A stretch of 64,000 nt of DNA from Petunia secreta (lineage: Eukaryota > Streptophyta > Magnoliopsida > Solanales > Solanaceae). Location of the stretch: NCBI GenBank assembly GCA_029990175.1, contig JARKIP010000033.1, positions 17,343,001 to 17,407,000 of the forward strand. The letters are read 5' to 3'. A program made the translations under genes and the position numbers. Below are positions 1 to 10,343 of the stretch, one piece after another. Position 1 is the first letter of the stretch, and the number at the start of each line of letters is the position of its first letter. Below the pieces are notes generated by a model. It was not told the DNA's origin. It saw only the letters and a program-made list of their open reading frames with translations, and made no database searches.

Positions 1-539
1 ACAGTCACATCTCGCGCCAAATGTACAAAAAAGTATACGCGGTCGATCAAGAAATAAAGTGATATTAAAAGTATCTCTCCCATGAAGACTATCGATTAAT
101 TATTAACAAGACAAACTCGAATTCAAATATCGTTCAAGAGAGTTCACCTAGTTTTGATTTGTGATTATAACTAATTAACAAATGTTAAATGAAGTAACAA
201 TAGAATGTAAGACAATTTCACGAATTTTAGATATCAATGAGAGGAAATATTCCAGGGATATGGGATATTCACCAATCCAGTTGCACTCTTCCGCTAATTG
301 AACTAATTTTATTTATCTGGGTTGCTAATCACTGGGTTGATTTTACTCAAAGAACTATTTCGATAACTTTCTCCCCTATTCAAGCCAACCTAATGCCTAT
401 ATATCTATGGAATTAGAACTATCAGGAATGAATGTATTACTCCTATTAGACTAAGCGTGACTGTTATATTTATTTCTTTCCTAACTGTGAAACCATTCCC
501 CGATGTCTAGGTTTAGGAACACACTCTATTTAATTCTAT
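1..539. other. Unassigned AT-rich noncoding repeat-like DNA
   Basis: No convincing coding region. Phrases such as 'gcggtcgatcaag' and 'tctctcccatgaagac' resemble noncoding leader sequence of plant LTR retrotransposons, and the stretch at 13990-14900 has the same general style. I cannot name a family. It forms the left flank of the LINE insertion at 557-765. Confidence 0.3.
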
Positions 540-556
540 TGCAACCTACGGTTCTC
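540..556. repeat. 17-bp target-site duplication, left copy
   Basis: TGCAACCTACGGTTCTC is repeated perfectly at 766-782, immediately after the (TTG)n tail. A long perfect direct repeat bounding a 3'-tailed insert is what target-primed reverse transcription leaves. Confidence 0.93.
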
Positions 557-699
557 TTGTTTGTGTCATGGGATTCTAACATGTTGCAAAATGTCTCTTG
601 AGCCGGGGGTCTTTCAGAAACAGCCTCTCCACCTTGGTGGGGGTAAGGTTTGTGTACATATCACTCTCCCCAGATCCCACGTGTGGGATATACTGGGTA

Positions 700-754
<55 letters not shown>

Positions 755-765
755 ATTGTTGTTGA
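557..765 (+). mobile_element. 5'-truncated RTE-type LINE copy (or tail-sharing SINE) with (TTG)n tail
   Basis: This 209-bp insert is bounded by the perfect 17-bp duplication at 540-556 and 766-782. Its 3' part ('cttgagcc...cctctccacc...gtgggggtaaggt...gggtatg' followed by TTG repeats) aligns by eye with the last ~190 bp of the coding RTE LINE at 8300-9669, including the segment upstream of the shared tail. It is therefore best read as a severely 5'-truncated LINE copy. A SINE with the same tail, like the tobacco TS family, is the alternative, but I see no pol III A/B boxes. The open frame across it (561-803) is a poly-leucine artefact of the microsatellite. Confidence 0.85.
701..764 (+). repeat. 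(TTG)n microsatellite tail
   Basis: About twenty TTG units with one TTA interruption form the 3' tail of the LINE insert and end at the target-site duplication. RTE-clade elements and their dependent SINEs use short simple-repeat tails rather than poly(A). Confidence 0.95.
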
Positions 766-782
766 TGCAACCTACGGTTCTC
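766..782. repeat. 17-bp target-site duplication, right copy
   Basis: Perfect copy of 540-556; see there. Confidence 0.93.
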
Positions 783-804
783 ACTTTCGAGTTCAACCTT
801 TAGT

Positions 805-1094
805 TCTGATGTTGAGTGGCTAAGAAATTTCTTAGCTGATATCCCTTTAACAAAGGATATATTGTCTATTGTGATAGTGAAGCGGCAATCGATGTTGCCA
901 AGAGAAAACATTATAATGGAAAACGCAGACACATGCGTCTGAGACACAAAGTTGTCAAGCAGCTGCTGAAAAAAGAAATAATTTACATTGATTATGAGAA
1001 GTCAGAAGTGAATTTGGCCGATCCTCTGACTAAACTTTTGAGAAGAAATTTGATTCTTCAAACCTCAAAAGAGATGGGGTTCAGGCTAACATGA
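805..1094 (+). pseudogene. Ty1/copia polyprotein C-terminus (RNase H end), frameshifted
   Basis: The 5' part reads VEWLRNFLADIP, the usual copia RNase H segment. After a frame change near 867 it continues YCDSEAAIDVAKRKHYNGKRRHMRLRHK, then IDYEKSEVNLADPLTK, and stops at 1092-1094. These are the late RNase H blocks: the DS(Q/E)AA aspartate, the RHMRLRH basic block and the 'DPLTK' end of copia polyproteins. Everything upstream (gag, protease, integrase, reverse transcriptase) is missing, and position 1-539 is not copia. The fragment is therefore a truncated relic. A copia 3' untranslated region and LTR follow downstream in the same orientation. Confidence 0.88.
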
Positions 1095-1655
1095 TTGTCA
1101 ATAGAGATGGTAACCCAACCTATGTGATTGGAGGTCTCATGAAGTAGGTTCATATGGGTAGTAACAAATTCATATTGACTCTAAAGCACTTCAATAAGAG
1201 TGCTTAACTGCTACTACTTGGAGGGCTGAGTTATAAATCTTAATGAATTCATAGTCTTTATGGATGGTGTGTTTAAAGCAGTGTACACTTGACGAATCAC
1301 CTATATGAGAGTGGAGTGGGCGTGCTCCACTGAGATTCTAGCCAAGTCTCTAGAGCTCTCATGAATAACCAGGCACGCGCATGGCCTAATCGTGCATAAA
1401 ATGTACAGAACAGCAAAATTGTGGGTCAAAATGTGATTTTTAAGGCCTTTGGCTTATGACAAGAATTATTGGTTTATAGAAATATTATATTCCACCAATA
1501 ATTCTGTGGGTAAGTTTTTATCGATATAAGTTTGGTTCACAGTCTAAAAGACACCAAACTCACTGCATTTGGACCTTGTAATTCCAGCAAGTCTTACCCT
1601 TCATATTTACCCCCATTATTCTGTACCTCTTGATTCTTTAAATCTCTTGAAATAT
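1095..1655 (+). other. Copia 3' untranslated region
   Basis: Noncoding DNA between the polyprotein stop and the polypurine tract. No other gene or repeat is evident. Length and position are normal for a copia element. Confidence 0.6.
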
Positions 1656-1939
1656 GTGGGGGACTGTAAGGAAATTGTAATAATATTTTCAAAATATTTC
1701 AACGAATATCCTTCATGAAATGAAATATAATACAAGTGGCTAAGTGCATGGAAGACAATTTACAAGTGTCTTTCGCATGAGACCATTTTGATAAGTGTTA
1801 AAAATGTCTTGGCAAGCAGCTAATTTGGTTAGACACTTAATCACCATGCAAAGGGTGCTACCATGCAAATACCCCTATAAATAGAGGCTAATTTCAGCCA
1901 TCAATTCAATCCCCACAGCCGATCAACAAAAATTTTCAC
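1656..1939 (+). mobile_element. Copia polypurine tract and 3' LTR (partial)
   Basis: A purine run GTGGGGGA at 1656-1663 precedes an LTR start TGTAAGG at 1665. The LTR contains a TATA box near 1876 and then runs into the inverted-repeat element that starts near 1940. I could not find its CA end, so the right part is either interrupted or deleted. Confidence 0.65.
1876..1883 (+). promoter_or_regulatory. LTR TATA box
   Basis: TATAAATA in the context CCCCTATAAATAGAGGC, about 210 bp into the copia LTR. This is the usual place for the U3 promoter; transcripts would start roughly 30 bp downstream. Confidence 0.6.
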
Positions 1940-2454
1940 CAGGTGCCCTTAGTAAGCACTGGTTTTATAAATGCTCCCATTTTGAAATGTTTTAACTAAC
2001 TGCCCTCCCATCACTAGTTAGCACGTGAAAGGACTATTTTACCCCTACCTAAACCTAGTTCATATTGAGACTCTTCCTTTTTCCTTTCTTCTTCATGACT
2101 GCTCTCCTATTTCTTTCCTCATTTCTTTCCTTCTTTCTTCGTTGTCTTCTGCAGATTTAGGGTATAATTTTCTCTCTTTTCGTGTGTTTATTTTATATTT
2201 TATTATTATTATTTTTTAAATTGTGCTATAATGCAGTTTCTATTTTTTCTAATGCTTTATCTGTATTTTTTCTTTTTTTTGTATTTTTTTATTTTTTTTT
2301 GTAATTATTGTTAATATACTTATCTATTAGTTTTTTTTAATTTAGATTGATGATCGTCATATTAATTTTGAGGTTCCTGTAAACTTTTTCTGCTTGTTTT
2401 GGTTGATTATGATGATTTTAAGGTTCTTCTCGCCATTAGATCTTCTTGTTTTCC

Positions 2455-2860
2455 ATTGCACAGAGCTTAAAGTCTTGGCTATTTCCATCACTTGCAGAGA
2501 CGTTTTCTGTAGTTTTCTATTGCACCAGAGCTACAAGTCTTGGTTGTAGCCAAGAATTGCAGAGGCTTTCTTTGCAAGTTGCTCATTAACAGAGCTTAAA
2601 GTCTTGGCTATTGCCAATACTTGCAGAGAATTTCTTTGCAAGTTGTTGATTGCATAAAAGCTTAAAGCCTTAGCTATTGCTAAAACTTGCAAAGACCTTT
2701 TCTTCAAGTTGCTCACTTCACCATAGCTTAAAGTCTTGGCTATTGCCAATACTCGTAGAGACTTTCCCTACAAGTTGCTCCTTCCACTAGAGCTTAAAGT
2801 CTTGGTCATTACTAAGAGTTGCAGAGACTTTCTCTGTGAGTTGCTCTTTTCACCAGGTAT
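2455..2860 (+). repeat. 66-bp minisatellite, array 1 (degenerate)
   Basis: About six imperfect units of the pattern 'gcttaaagtcttggctattgcc', 'aagacttgcagagactttct', 'ctgcaagttgcncattgcac'. Units contain CTTGGC-TATT-GCCAAG and CTTGCAGAGA-CTT-TCTCTGCAAG inverted repeats. The same unit forms array 2 at 5035-5950 in the same orientation. Confidence 0.88.
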
Positions 2861-3109
2861 GAGTTTGTTTAGTAATGTATTGCCTATCAGGTATGAGTTT
2901 GTTTATTATTTAGTGGTAGTTACTGTGCGTTTTATTTCTCTCTGTCTTTGTCATGTTGACTTGACAAATTGGTGATTGTACAAGAATTTTTCTACGTATT
3001 AATTACAAGTTCATTATGCCACGTCGTAATGTATGTTCCTTTATTTTTACTTGTTGTTTTGTTACCATAGATTTTTACCGAATAAGAATAGTTTATTTTT
3101 TGTTCTTAT

Positions 3110-3641
3110 AGGAAGGAGATCAAATTTTTTAAGTTTGAACATTGTTTTGATGTCAAGGTTGTTAGGGTGGTGATGTAAAGTATAGTAGGTTGGTTAGTGC
3201 ATTTTACGGATCGTCAGATGATGCTGTTGAAAGGTGAAGTTTTTGGAAAGTACCCCAAGCAGAGCATTTAGTAAGCATTCTTGACATGACTTTTAGTGCT
3301 TAGTGGATTATTTTATTTCCTTTTTTGTTCTTTTCTTGTTTTGTTTTCATTTTTCATAATCAGGTTTTGTGTTTAATTTGTGCACCGTTGATTGCAGTGC
3401 TTATGCGGTAAAGTTTGCTGACTTGCTAATGAATGAGAAAGAGGTTTCAAGGTATAGGCTTACCCAGCTTTGGCAATATCGACTTGATTTGGCCGCCAGT
3501 ATGTAGTGTCATGCGAACTCCAAGCAAACTTATGAGTATGAGACCCCTCAGGAGATGATAAGAGATGGTTATCATGAGTATAATGAGTTTTCATGGGAAC
3601 GAAAACTTGGCGTACTATTTGTCGTTAGAAGAAACAACTGA
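3110..3641 (+). pseudogene. Exon-like coding remnants inside the TIR element, unidentified
   Basis: A stretch from about 3173 reads KYSRLVSAFYGSSDDAVER, then after a TGA SFWKVPQAEHL. After a possible intron (GTAAGC at ~3272 to TTGCAG at ~3400), 3401-3641 reads AYAVKFADLLMNEKEVSRYR and continues for about 75 codons with a single stop. The composition looks protein-like and unlike the AT-rich surroundings. I do not recognise the family. Position between two minisatellites inside inverted repeats suggests host-gene exons captured by a transposon. Splice sites are guesses, and no complete frame survives. Confidence 0.4.
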
Positions 3642-5034
3642 ACATGTAGTATTTGTGAATGAATTACTGTATTTTTAATTTTTTAGGAATATTAATTGTG
3701 ATGATTACTTCATGTGAATTTGGTAATAGTGTTTCGTGGTTTATAATGTATGAATATGTGCAAGAAACTAATGGTATAATGTGTATTCTTATAACTCTTA
3801 ATATCTTGGTTAATGAATTCTTCCTGTTTTATATGTATGATTGATTTAATTGTTTGTTAGTGCAGCAGAATACCTTTTTTTGCTCTTTCATTCACTTAGG
3901 CTATTTTTCATTTACATTTTTGAAAGCGTAAAAATGTTATTTAGTTGGTAAGGAAGTGGTTGAACGCAAATGTTGATTTTGCCAAGACTTCAAGGCAAGT
4001 TAGATATGCGAAAAAGGAGAGGGGTGTTGGGGTGAGGAGAGTATTACCCTTTTTCTAAGTGCTGCAGTCGCAGTTGGGGTTGCGATTGAAGGGTTCGAGG
4101 GCAAACGTTGCTCTGTCAATACTTGACGAGATGTTGGCTTGGAGAAAGGGGGATGGGGTTGAGGAAAGTGTTGTCTGTTTGCCAAGAACTCCGACCAATT
4201 ATTGTATTTCGAGAAGGTAGGGTTCGAGGGAAAATTTTACCCTGCCAAGACTTCAAGGCAATTTAGCCCGGAGAAGAGGGGAGGGATTTAGGAAAGTGTT
4301 GGATGCTTGCCAAATGGTCGAGGCTAAGTGGTTATCAGTTGTTACAAGTTTAAGTAGGTTAATAAAAAGTGAAACACAATCTTTTTTTAGGACATAAAGT
4401 TCATTAATAGTGCAAATAATAAGTATTGTTAACAATTTAAATTCAGGTTCATAAGAGTAACTAAAATTAATTATGGGGTAACTATCTTTTTGTAAATTTA
4501 ATCACTTGCCCTTCTTGTTGATACAACACAATACTATGGTTTGCTTCATTCACAACGAATTCTCTTGCGCTGACGATTCTGCTGTTATTTGATAATGAGT
4601 TATTCATTTTAACAATTTCTATCATAAAATGGGATTTTCTAAAATTCTCATAATTGTTCAGCAAATATATGCAAGTGATAAGTTCTTGATAGTTTGCTAT
4701 GATCATGCCCTTGCACGTTTTAGATTGGTATCAACCCATATCTTTGCTTCACTCTCATCACTGCTAATGCTTAGAGCATTAAAATATCTTTTTCAAATGC
4801 CTAGTAGGTAATACCATCTTCCACAAGTATGAATGTTATGGTTCATATATTTATTGCTTGCATCCCATTTTCTATTGTAACCGATGTATATGAAATTTGT
4901 TGTCATAGTACTAATTCTTCACATAATGAAGACGAATGATATGCTCATATTTTGACGGATAGATCACCAAGATAGAAGCAAGATCTTGGCATATAGGAAG
5001 GGGATGTTGGGTAAACGTTTGCCCTTGTAGTTGG
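3642..5034. other. Unassigned interior of TIR element
   Basis: AT-rich DNA without a supported gene. A local phrase 'gccaagacttcaaggcaa' recurs near 3980 and 4245 as a short degenerate duplication with GGGGTTGAGGAAAGTGTTG-like context. Confidence 0.4.
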
Positions 5035-5950
5035 ACCAGAACTTAAAGTATTAGCTATTGCGAAGATTTGTAGAGACTTTCTCTACAAGTTGTCTATCAC
5101 ACAAAGCTTAAAGTCTTGGCTATTTCCAAAACTTGCAGAAATTTTTTCTGCAAGTTGCCCATTGCACAGAGCTTATAGTCTTGGCTATTGCCAAGACTTG
5201 CAGATACTTTCTCTGCAAATTGCCTATTGCAACAGAGCTTCAAGTATTGGCTATTGCCAAGACTTGCGTGGACTTTCTCTGCAAGTTGCACACTGCAACA
5301 AACCTTAAAGTCTTGACTATTAGTAACACTTGCAACGACTTTCTCTGCAAGTTGCCCATTGCACCAGAGCTTAAACGCTTGGCAATAGCGAAGACATATA
5401 GAGACTTTCTCTGCAAGTTGTCCATTGCGCTAGAGTTTAAACTCTTGGAAATAGCTAAGACTTGCATAGACTTTCTCTATAAATTGCCTATTGCACTAGA
5501 GCTTAAAGTATTGGCTTAGCCAAGACTGGCACAGACTTTCTCTGCAAGTTGACCATTGCACCAAAGCATAAAGTCTTGGCTATATCCAAGACTTGCAGAG
5601 ACTTTCTCTGCAAGTTGCCATTGCACAGAGCTTAATTTTTGCTATTGCTAAGACTTGCAGAATCTTTCTCTGCAAGTTGCCTATTGCACCAGAGCTTAAA
5701 ATATTGGCTATTGCCATGGCTTGTAGAGATGCCCATTGTAGCAAAACTTAAAGTTTTGGCTATTAGTAAGATTTGAAGAGACTTTTCTCTATGAGTTGTG
5801 AATTGCACCAGAGCTTAAACGTTTGGCCATAGCTAAGACTTGTAGAGACTTTCTCTGTAAGTTGCCCATTCGCTAGAGCTTAAACTCATGGCAATAGCCA
5901 AGACTTGCGGAGACTTTCACTGCAAGTTTTCTATTGCACCAGAATAATGG
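5035..5950 (+). repeat. 66-bp minisatellite, array 2 (about 14 units)
   Basis: Unit starts at 5042, 5107, 5172, 5238, 5304 and 5370 give a 65-66-bp period. Each unit combines CTTGGC-TATT-GCCAAG with a perfect 10-bp stem CTTGCAGAGA/TCTCTGCAAG. Because 66 is a multiple of three, chance frames stay open on both strands (for example 5133-5519); I do not regard them as genes. Confidence 0.93.
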
Positions 5951-6394
5951 GCAACTTGCAGTTCATATTTTCACTACTTAAATATCGATCTAAGGTCATC
6001 TGCTGCACGTACTGTAATTTTTTTGGATCATTATGAAAATTCATAGCTCGTTCAGGTAATATGTAGCTATACATAATTTTAAGTAAAATTAAATAGAAGT
6101 TAAACGAAATTATGTAGAATTTTAATGCAGCATTTAGTAAAACTAAGTAGGAACTTGAAGGAATCTAACCTTGAATCTTCGTTTCAATGGAGGATTCTGT
6201 AAAAGTTGTAAGGTTTTACGATTTAGAGATTGTTTGAATGAAGAAGATGAAGGGAAGGATAGTGTGGGTCTTTTTATTAGCCGCGAGGGGTATTTTCTTC
6301 TGGAATAAGTTTCATTAAACTAATGGAGGGTAGTTTTGCTAAGCCATTGTTATTGAGGGCAAAGATGCAAACCATTGCTTACCGTATCATATTT

Positions 6395-6756
6395 GTGCAA
6401 TTCAGCCGCCGATCAGACATTCTATCTTTTAGCCGACATACTCAGCCACCACTTCACCATTAGCCACTATTTTACAGTTAGTCACTATTTGATTATTTAG
6501 TCACAAATACTAATCTAATCATTTTCCTTTGGCCACATCCACCTTAGACTTGTTGGGTACATTATATAATTTTGCTAATTCATGTTCCCTCTAAAATATA
6601 AATAGAGGAAGGCTTGATTTATCCTGGGGATACATTTCAAATTGCTGAAATAGTTTCTTAGGACAGTGCCATGCACGACTCAAAGCATCGTACATTTTGG
6701 AGATAGTATAACGATATTCTTTTACATGTTTTATATTCAACAATATTTTAGTCATA
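6395..6756 (+). other. LTR-like AT-rich segment with TATA motif
   Basis: TATAAATAGAGG occurs at about 6597, in a context resembling the copia LTR at 1665-1939. The phrase 'caattcagccgccgatcag' resembles 'caattcaatccccacagccg' at about 1901-1920. It may be a second, diverged LTR or the continuation of the first beyond the inserted element. Confidence 0.3.
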
Positions 6757-6826
<70 letters not shown>

Positions 6827-6827
6827 T

Positions 6828-6871
<44 letters not shown>
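6757..6871 (+). repeat. Compound microsatellite (ATT)n-(GTT)n
   Basis: About 23 ATT units are followed by about 14 GTT units. There is no LINE tail sequence before it, unlike the (TTG)n tracts at 701 and 9645. The poly-leucine frame across it is an artefact. Confidence 0.95.
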
Positions 6872-6872
6872 A

Positions 6873-7160
6873 GGGAGGTTTACGAAAATACCCATCAAAA
6901 TCAAAATATTTACCCACCTCTACCCATAAGTTTCATATTTACAAGCCCTACCCATAAACTATTTACATGTCATACCCATCTAGACTTGAATACTGTTATT
7001 TATGCAGTATACCTTAAAGGTACCCATAAGGTATAACAAAGGTATACAATAATAAATGGGTAGGTTGGATATGTACTTTTAATTTTATGGGCAATGTAAT
7101 TTTTAATGGGTAGGGCTTATAAATACTTTGAATTTCATGGATATATAGTGTAAAAAACCC
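6873..7160. mobile_element. Mutator-type MITE
   Basis: The 288-bp element starts GGGAGGTTTACGAAAATACCC and its right end reads, reversed, GGGTTTTTTACACTATATATCC. Inner blocks such as 'tttacaagccctacccat' (left) and 'ttataagccctacccatt' (right, reversed) also match, giving inverted repeats of about 100 bp. Flanks are TTGTTGTTA (6864-6872) and TTGTTATTA (7161-7169), 8 of 9 identical, which suits a Mutator 9-bp duplication, although the left flank is low-complexity. No coding capacity. Confidence 0.72.
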
Positions 7161-7169
7161 TTGTTATTA

Positions 7170-8299
7170 TTGTTTTCCCATTGTTACCTACACTTAACAA
7201 TTGCCACACTTCCTTTTATTTAATTAAAATAAGTAGTAATCATAATTAGCACCATATATTTTTCTCATGACTTAATTAATATTATAAAACACTTAATAAT
7301 CTGATTAGTTTTCTAGTCTCTCTTATAACCTGAACATACTTAATAATCTAATGAGCTTTCTATTTTCTCTTATATACTTACGTTAATGTCCAAGTAAATA
7401 GTCGCCCGGCTCTATTTAATAGTCACAATTATTATAAATACTTGAATTAAGATATTGTCAATTTAAAAAATCGAGAAGAAATATATCATTTTTCTTCATT
7501 GTACCGCTAGTATTAGTTCTTCTTAAAGAGTACAAATGCCTCTATTCTAAATTGTTAAAAATACAAAGAAGATAAAATTAATAAAAATACTTTAACTATT
7601 TATGATTTCTTAAAAAGGGTATAAATGACAAACATGATATTTAAAATGGGCCGGAGAGGAGTAATCCTCTAAAAATAAACATAAAGATCATTTTAGCTAG
7701 CAATGTTTGAGTCTATTTTAAGCTATACATCTAGAACCTTCTCTAATATTCCCCGTCATTTAACACTTTTTAAACCTTTGTTGTTTATATTGAAGAGTTG
7801 ATAATCGCATTTGAAACATTACGATTGTAGAGAAATCATACTTCTATATACATGTTTGTTGTCAAATAGTTCTATGTATGTGCTTTTTATAGAAGATGTT
7901 TAGTCAGTTATTTATAAGAAAAATCTGACAAACAAGATTTAAGACTTAAGTGTTGTAAACATATAACATGAAAAATAAAATGCAACAACCTTCTTACGTA
8001 AAACTTCTCTGTAGACGAAGTTTTGGTGTATGTTTCCTTCTGGCACTTTGGTTGCCTTTCATGGCCAAAGTTCTTATTGTTGATATTGAAAGTGTAATAT
8101 GTTGTTGTCAGTGTATTAAAGTATGTTGCAGCAATACAGTCCAACATTGGCCATGTGTTTCATCGACATACTCATTTATGCTTATTAAGATATTTTTTAT
8201 CATGTAATTTGAACCACTTGTATTTTCATCTTATAATTAATGGAAATATTTCTCTTATTAAACAGTTTTCCACCCCACTTCATCATTGGACTTGGCTTG
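7170..8299. other. AT-rich intergenic DNA, nothing recognised
   Basis: No protein match, LTR boundary or tandem repeat that I can support. A short inverted repeat AAAACTTC-N8-GAAGTTTT lies near 8007-8030. Short open frames here on both strands have no recognisable features. Confidence 0.5.
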
Positions 8300-9669
8300 T
8301 TCTATACGGATAATAAAATGGACTTATAAATGGTATTCATTGACCTAGAGAAGGCCTATGACAAAATCCCAAAGGAGATTATGCGGAGATGATGGATCTA
8401 AAGGTGTACCAACTGCATATATCAGCGCGATTAAAGAAATATACGATGGAGCCAAGACGCGCATGGCAGTTGGAGGTGACTCTGATCACTTCCCAGTCGA
8501 GATGAGATTGCATTAGGGATTAGCTCTTAGTCCGCTCTTATTTGCTCTTGTTATGGACGAATTGACGCGGAAAATTCAAGAGGAGGTTCTATGGTGTCTG
8601 TTATTTGCCGACGATATAGTTTTAGTTGATGAGACTCGCAGTGGAGTTAATGATAAGCTGGAGGTTTGGATAGATACTCTAGAGTCTAAGGTTTCAAAAT
8701 GAGCAGGATGATGATAGAATGCATGGACTGCAAGTTTAGTGATGCGTCTCAGGAGTCAGAGGCGGAGACTCTCTGGTTATTCACCAAAAGAGAAGCTTCA
8801 AGTACCTTGGCTCCATCGTTCAAGGTAATGGAGAAATTGACGATGATGTTATCCATCATATAGGGGCAGGTTGGATGAAGTGGAGACTCTCATTCCTATG
8901 CGATAAGAAAGTGTCATCTAGACTCAAAGGTAAGTTCTACAAAGCGGTCGTTAGATCAGCTATGTTGCATGGAGCAGAGTGCTAGCTAGTTAAGACCACA
9001 CACATTAAGAGGATGAGCGTAGCAGAGATGAGAATATTTAGATGGATGTGTGGTCATACGAGGATTGATAAGATTAGGAATGCGGTCAGTTGTGACAATG
9101 TGGGAGTGGCCTCAGTGGCGGACAACATGCGAGAAGTGAGGTTACGATTGTTCGGCCATATGAGAAGAAAGAGCGCAGATGCTCCAGTGACAAAGTGCAA
9201 ATGATTGGTAGTGCTGGGCCTACGGAGAAGTAGAGATAGACTAAAGAAGAATTCGGGCGACGTGATTTTTCAAGAAATGACTCATCTCCAGATCACCTAA
9301 GACATGACCTTTGATAGAAAAGCGTGGAGGTCGAGGATTGATGTAGATGGTTAGTTAGTAGTCGTGAGAGTTTTGTCTTAGTATCAATTGTAATATTTTT
9401 ATATAATTATTTATCGACTTATTTGCCTTTACTACTTTTACTGTTGTTTTTTTTACCTTAGTTATCAATTGTTACCTTAACAATATTTTCTTTATCATGG
9501 GTGTTTCATCTTATTTTTGCAAGCATGTTTGAAAATATTTTTCCTTGAGCCTAAGGTCTATAAAAAATAGCCCATCCACCTCAGCGGGGGTAAGGTCTGC
9601 GTACATCTCACCCTCCCCATACTCCACTTGTTAGATTTCACTGGGTATGTTGTTGTTGTTGTTGTTGTT
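8300..9669 (+). pseudogene. RTE-clade LINE reverse transcriptase, 5'-truncated and decayed, with 3' tail
   Basis: Broken frames give VFIDLEKAYDKIPKE (from 8334), then LSPLLFALVMDELTRKIQEE, then the catalytic block LLFADDIVLVDETRSG (FADD at 8604-8615). Downstream come FKYLGSIVQGNGEIDDDV and, at 9013-9204, MSVAEMRIFRWMCGHTRIDK with a VRLRLFGHMRRKS segment. These are in the order of the RTE-type plant LINE ORF: RT fingers/palm and the C-terminal region. Stops occur after KEIMRR, before GLALSP and elsewhere. The endonuclease and early RT are missing. The 3' tail near 9565-9669 matches the short insert at 557-765 and ends in (TTG)n. The element would normally encode target-primed reverse transcription; this copy cannot. 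Confidence 0.9.
9647..9669 (+). repeat. (TTG)n tail of RTE LINE
   Basis: Seven TTG units follow 'cactgggtatg', the same tail start as at 690-700. 'ttaaac' follows the tail and also occurs near 8259, but this is too short to claim a duplication. Confidence 0.85.
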
Positions 9670-10343
9670 AAACGATTCAAGACCCAGGACCCGAACCCCA
9701 AAAAAAAGTATCGAGGACCCAACTCTGTCGATGCGGGTCTATTTAAAAGCAGCTTCTACTTCATTAGCCAATTTTCTCTATGGGTATTTATTAACTCTTT
9801 TATTTTAATTGGAAGGGTTAGAGTATACTTTAATGTCCTAAACATGTTAACTAAAAATTCTAAAGAATAAAAGTTATTGTTTATCACAATTACTATCTTA
9901 AGAAACACAAATTTGAAATCGGTTGAATGAAGTGTGGGAGTCCCACATCGGTAAGAAATAGTGAGCATGATGCCATATAAGCTTTGGACAATCCTCCACC
10001 CTTTGAGCTAGTTTTTGGGCTGGAGTTAGCATAAATAACTCGGGTGCCCATGTGTTGGGCACCTGGGTGTTGAAATTTGTCAAACACTAATTGTCTGACT
10101 TGAGACTGGTGTTTTAAAAAGGGGTTAGGCGAGCTCCTGGGTGAGGGTTGCAAAAGCGCTATGAGGTGACCGACGAGGCATTGATTCTGCAAGGCTTAGG
10201 TGTAGGGCAATTCTTGGGCACAAGTCCCAAAATCTTTTCCAAATTTAAAAAAAAATAAACATAACTCAATATCTTCAATTGAAAGTCTATATTCAAATGT
10301 TAACTAACTAATTAAATTATCAATACTCTTGTCAAAATCTCAA
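9670..10343. other. Unassigned repeat-like sequence
   Basis: No gene. The block 9930-10030 contains 'gtgggagtcccacatcggta...atataagctttggacaatcctcc', a motif widespread in plant LTR/TRIM-like repeats. The block 10110-10200 has the 'aggcgagctcc...gacgaggca' style of another common repeat. Neither has identifiable ends. The overlapping short minus-strand frames are not supported. Confidence 0.35.

Larger units (their letters stand above)
1940..6394. mobile_element. Putative non-autonomous TIR transposon with subterminal minisatellites and captured-gene remnants
   Basis: The left end (GTAAGCACTGGTTTT...CTGCCCTCCCAT...TATTTTACCCCT) aligns with the reverse complement of the right end (GTAAGCAATGGTTTG...CTACCCTCCATT...AAATACCCCT). 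The match extends over about 100 bp at roughly 60% identity by eye. Two arrays of a 66-bp repeat lie subterminally, and an exon-like relic lies in the middle. This layout fits an old Mutator-like (Pack-MULE-type) element. No transposase is visible. The exact ends and a 9-bp duplication could not be fixed ('attttcacc' and 'atttgtgca' match poorly), so the class is tentative. Confidence 0.5.

Noticed and set aside
561..803. Poly-leucine and poly-asparagine frames over 701-764 and 6757-6871
   Set aside because: They are trinucleotide microsatellites read in frame, and one lies in a LINE tail.
5090..5519. Open frames on both strands through the 66-bp array, and the CRISPR-like look of regular repeats
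   Set aside because: The unit is 66 bp, so frames persist by arithmetic. Units are contiguous without unique spacers, and this is plant DNA.
7908..8207. Two overlapping ~79-aa frames
   Set aside because: No domain or plausible gene structure, and they mirror each other on opposite strands.
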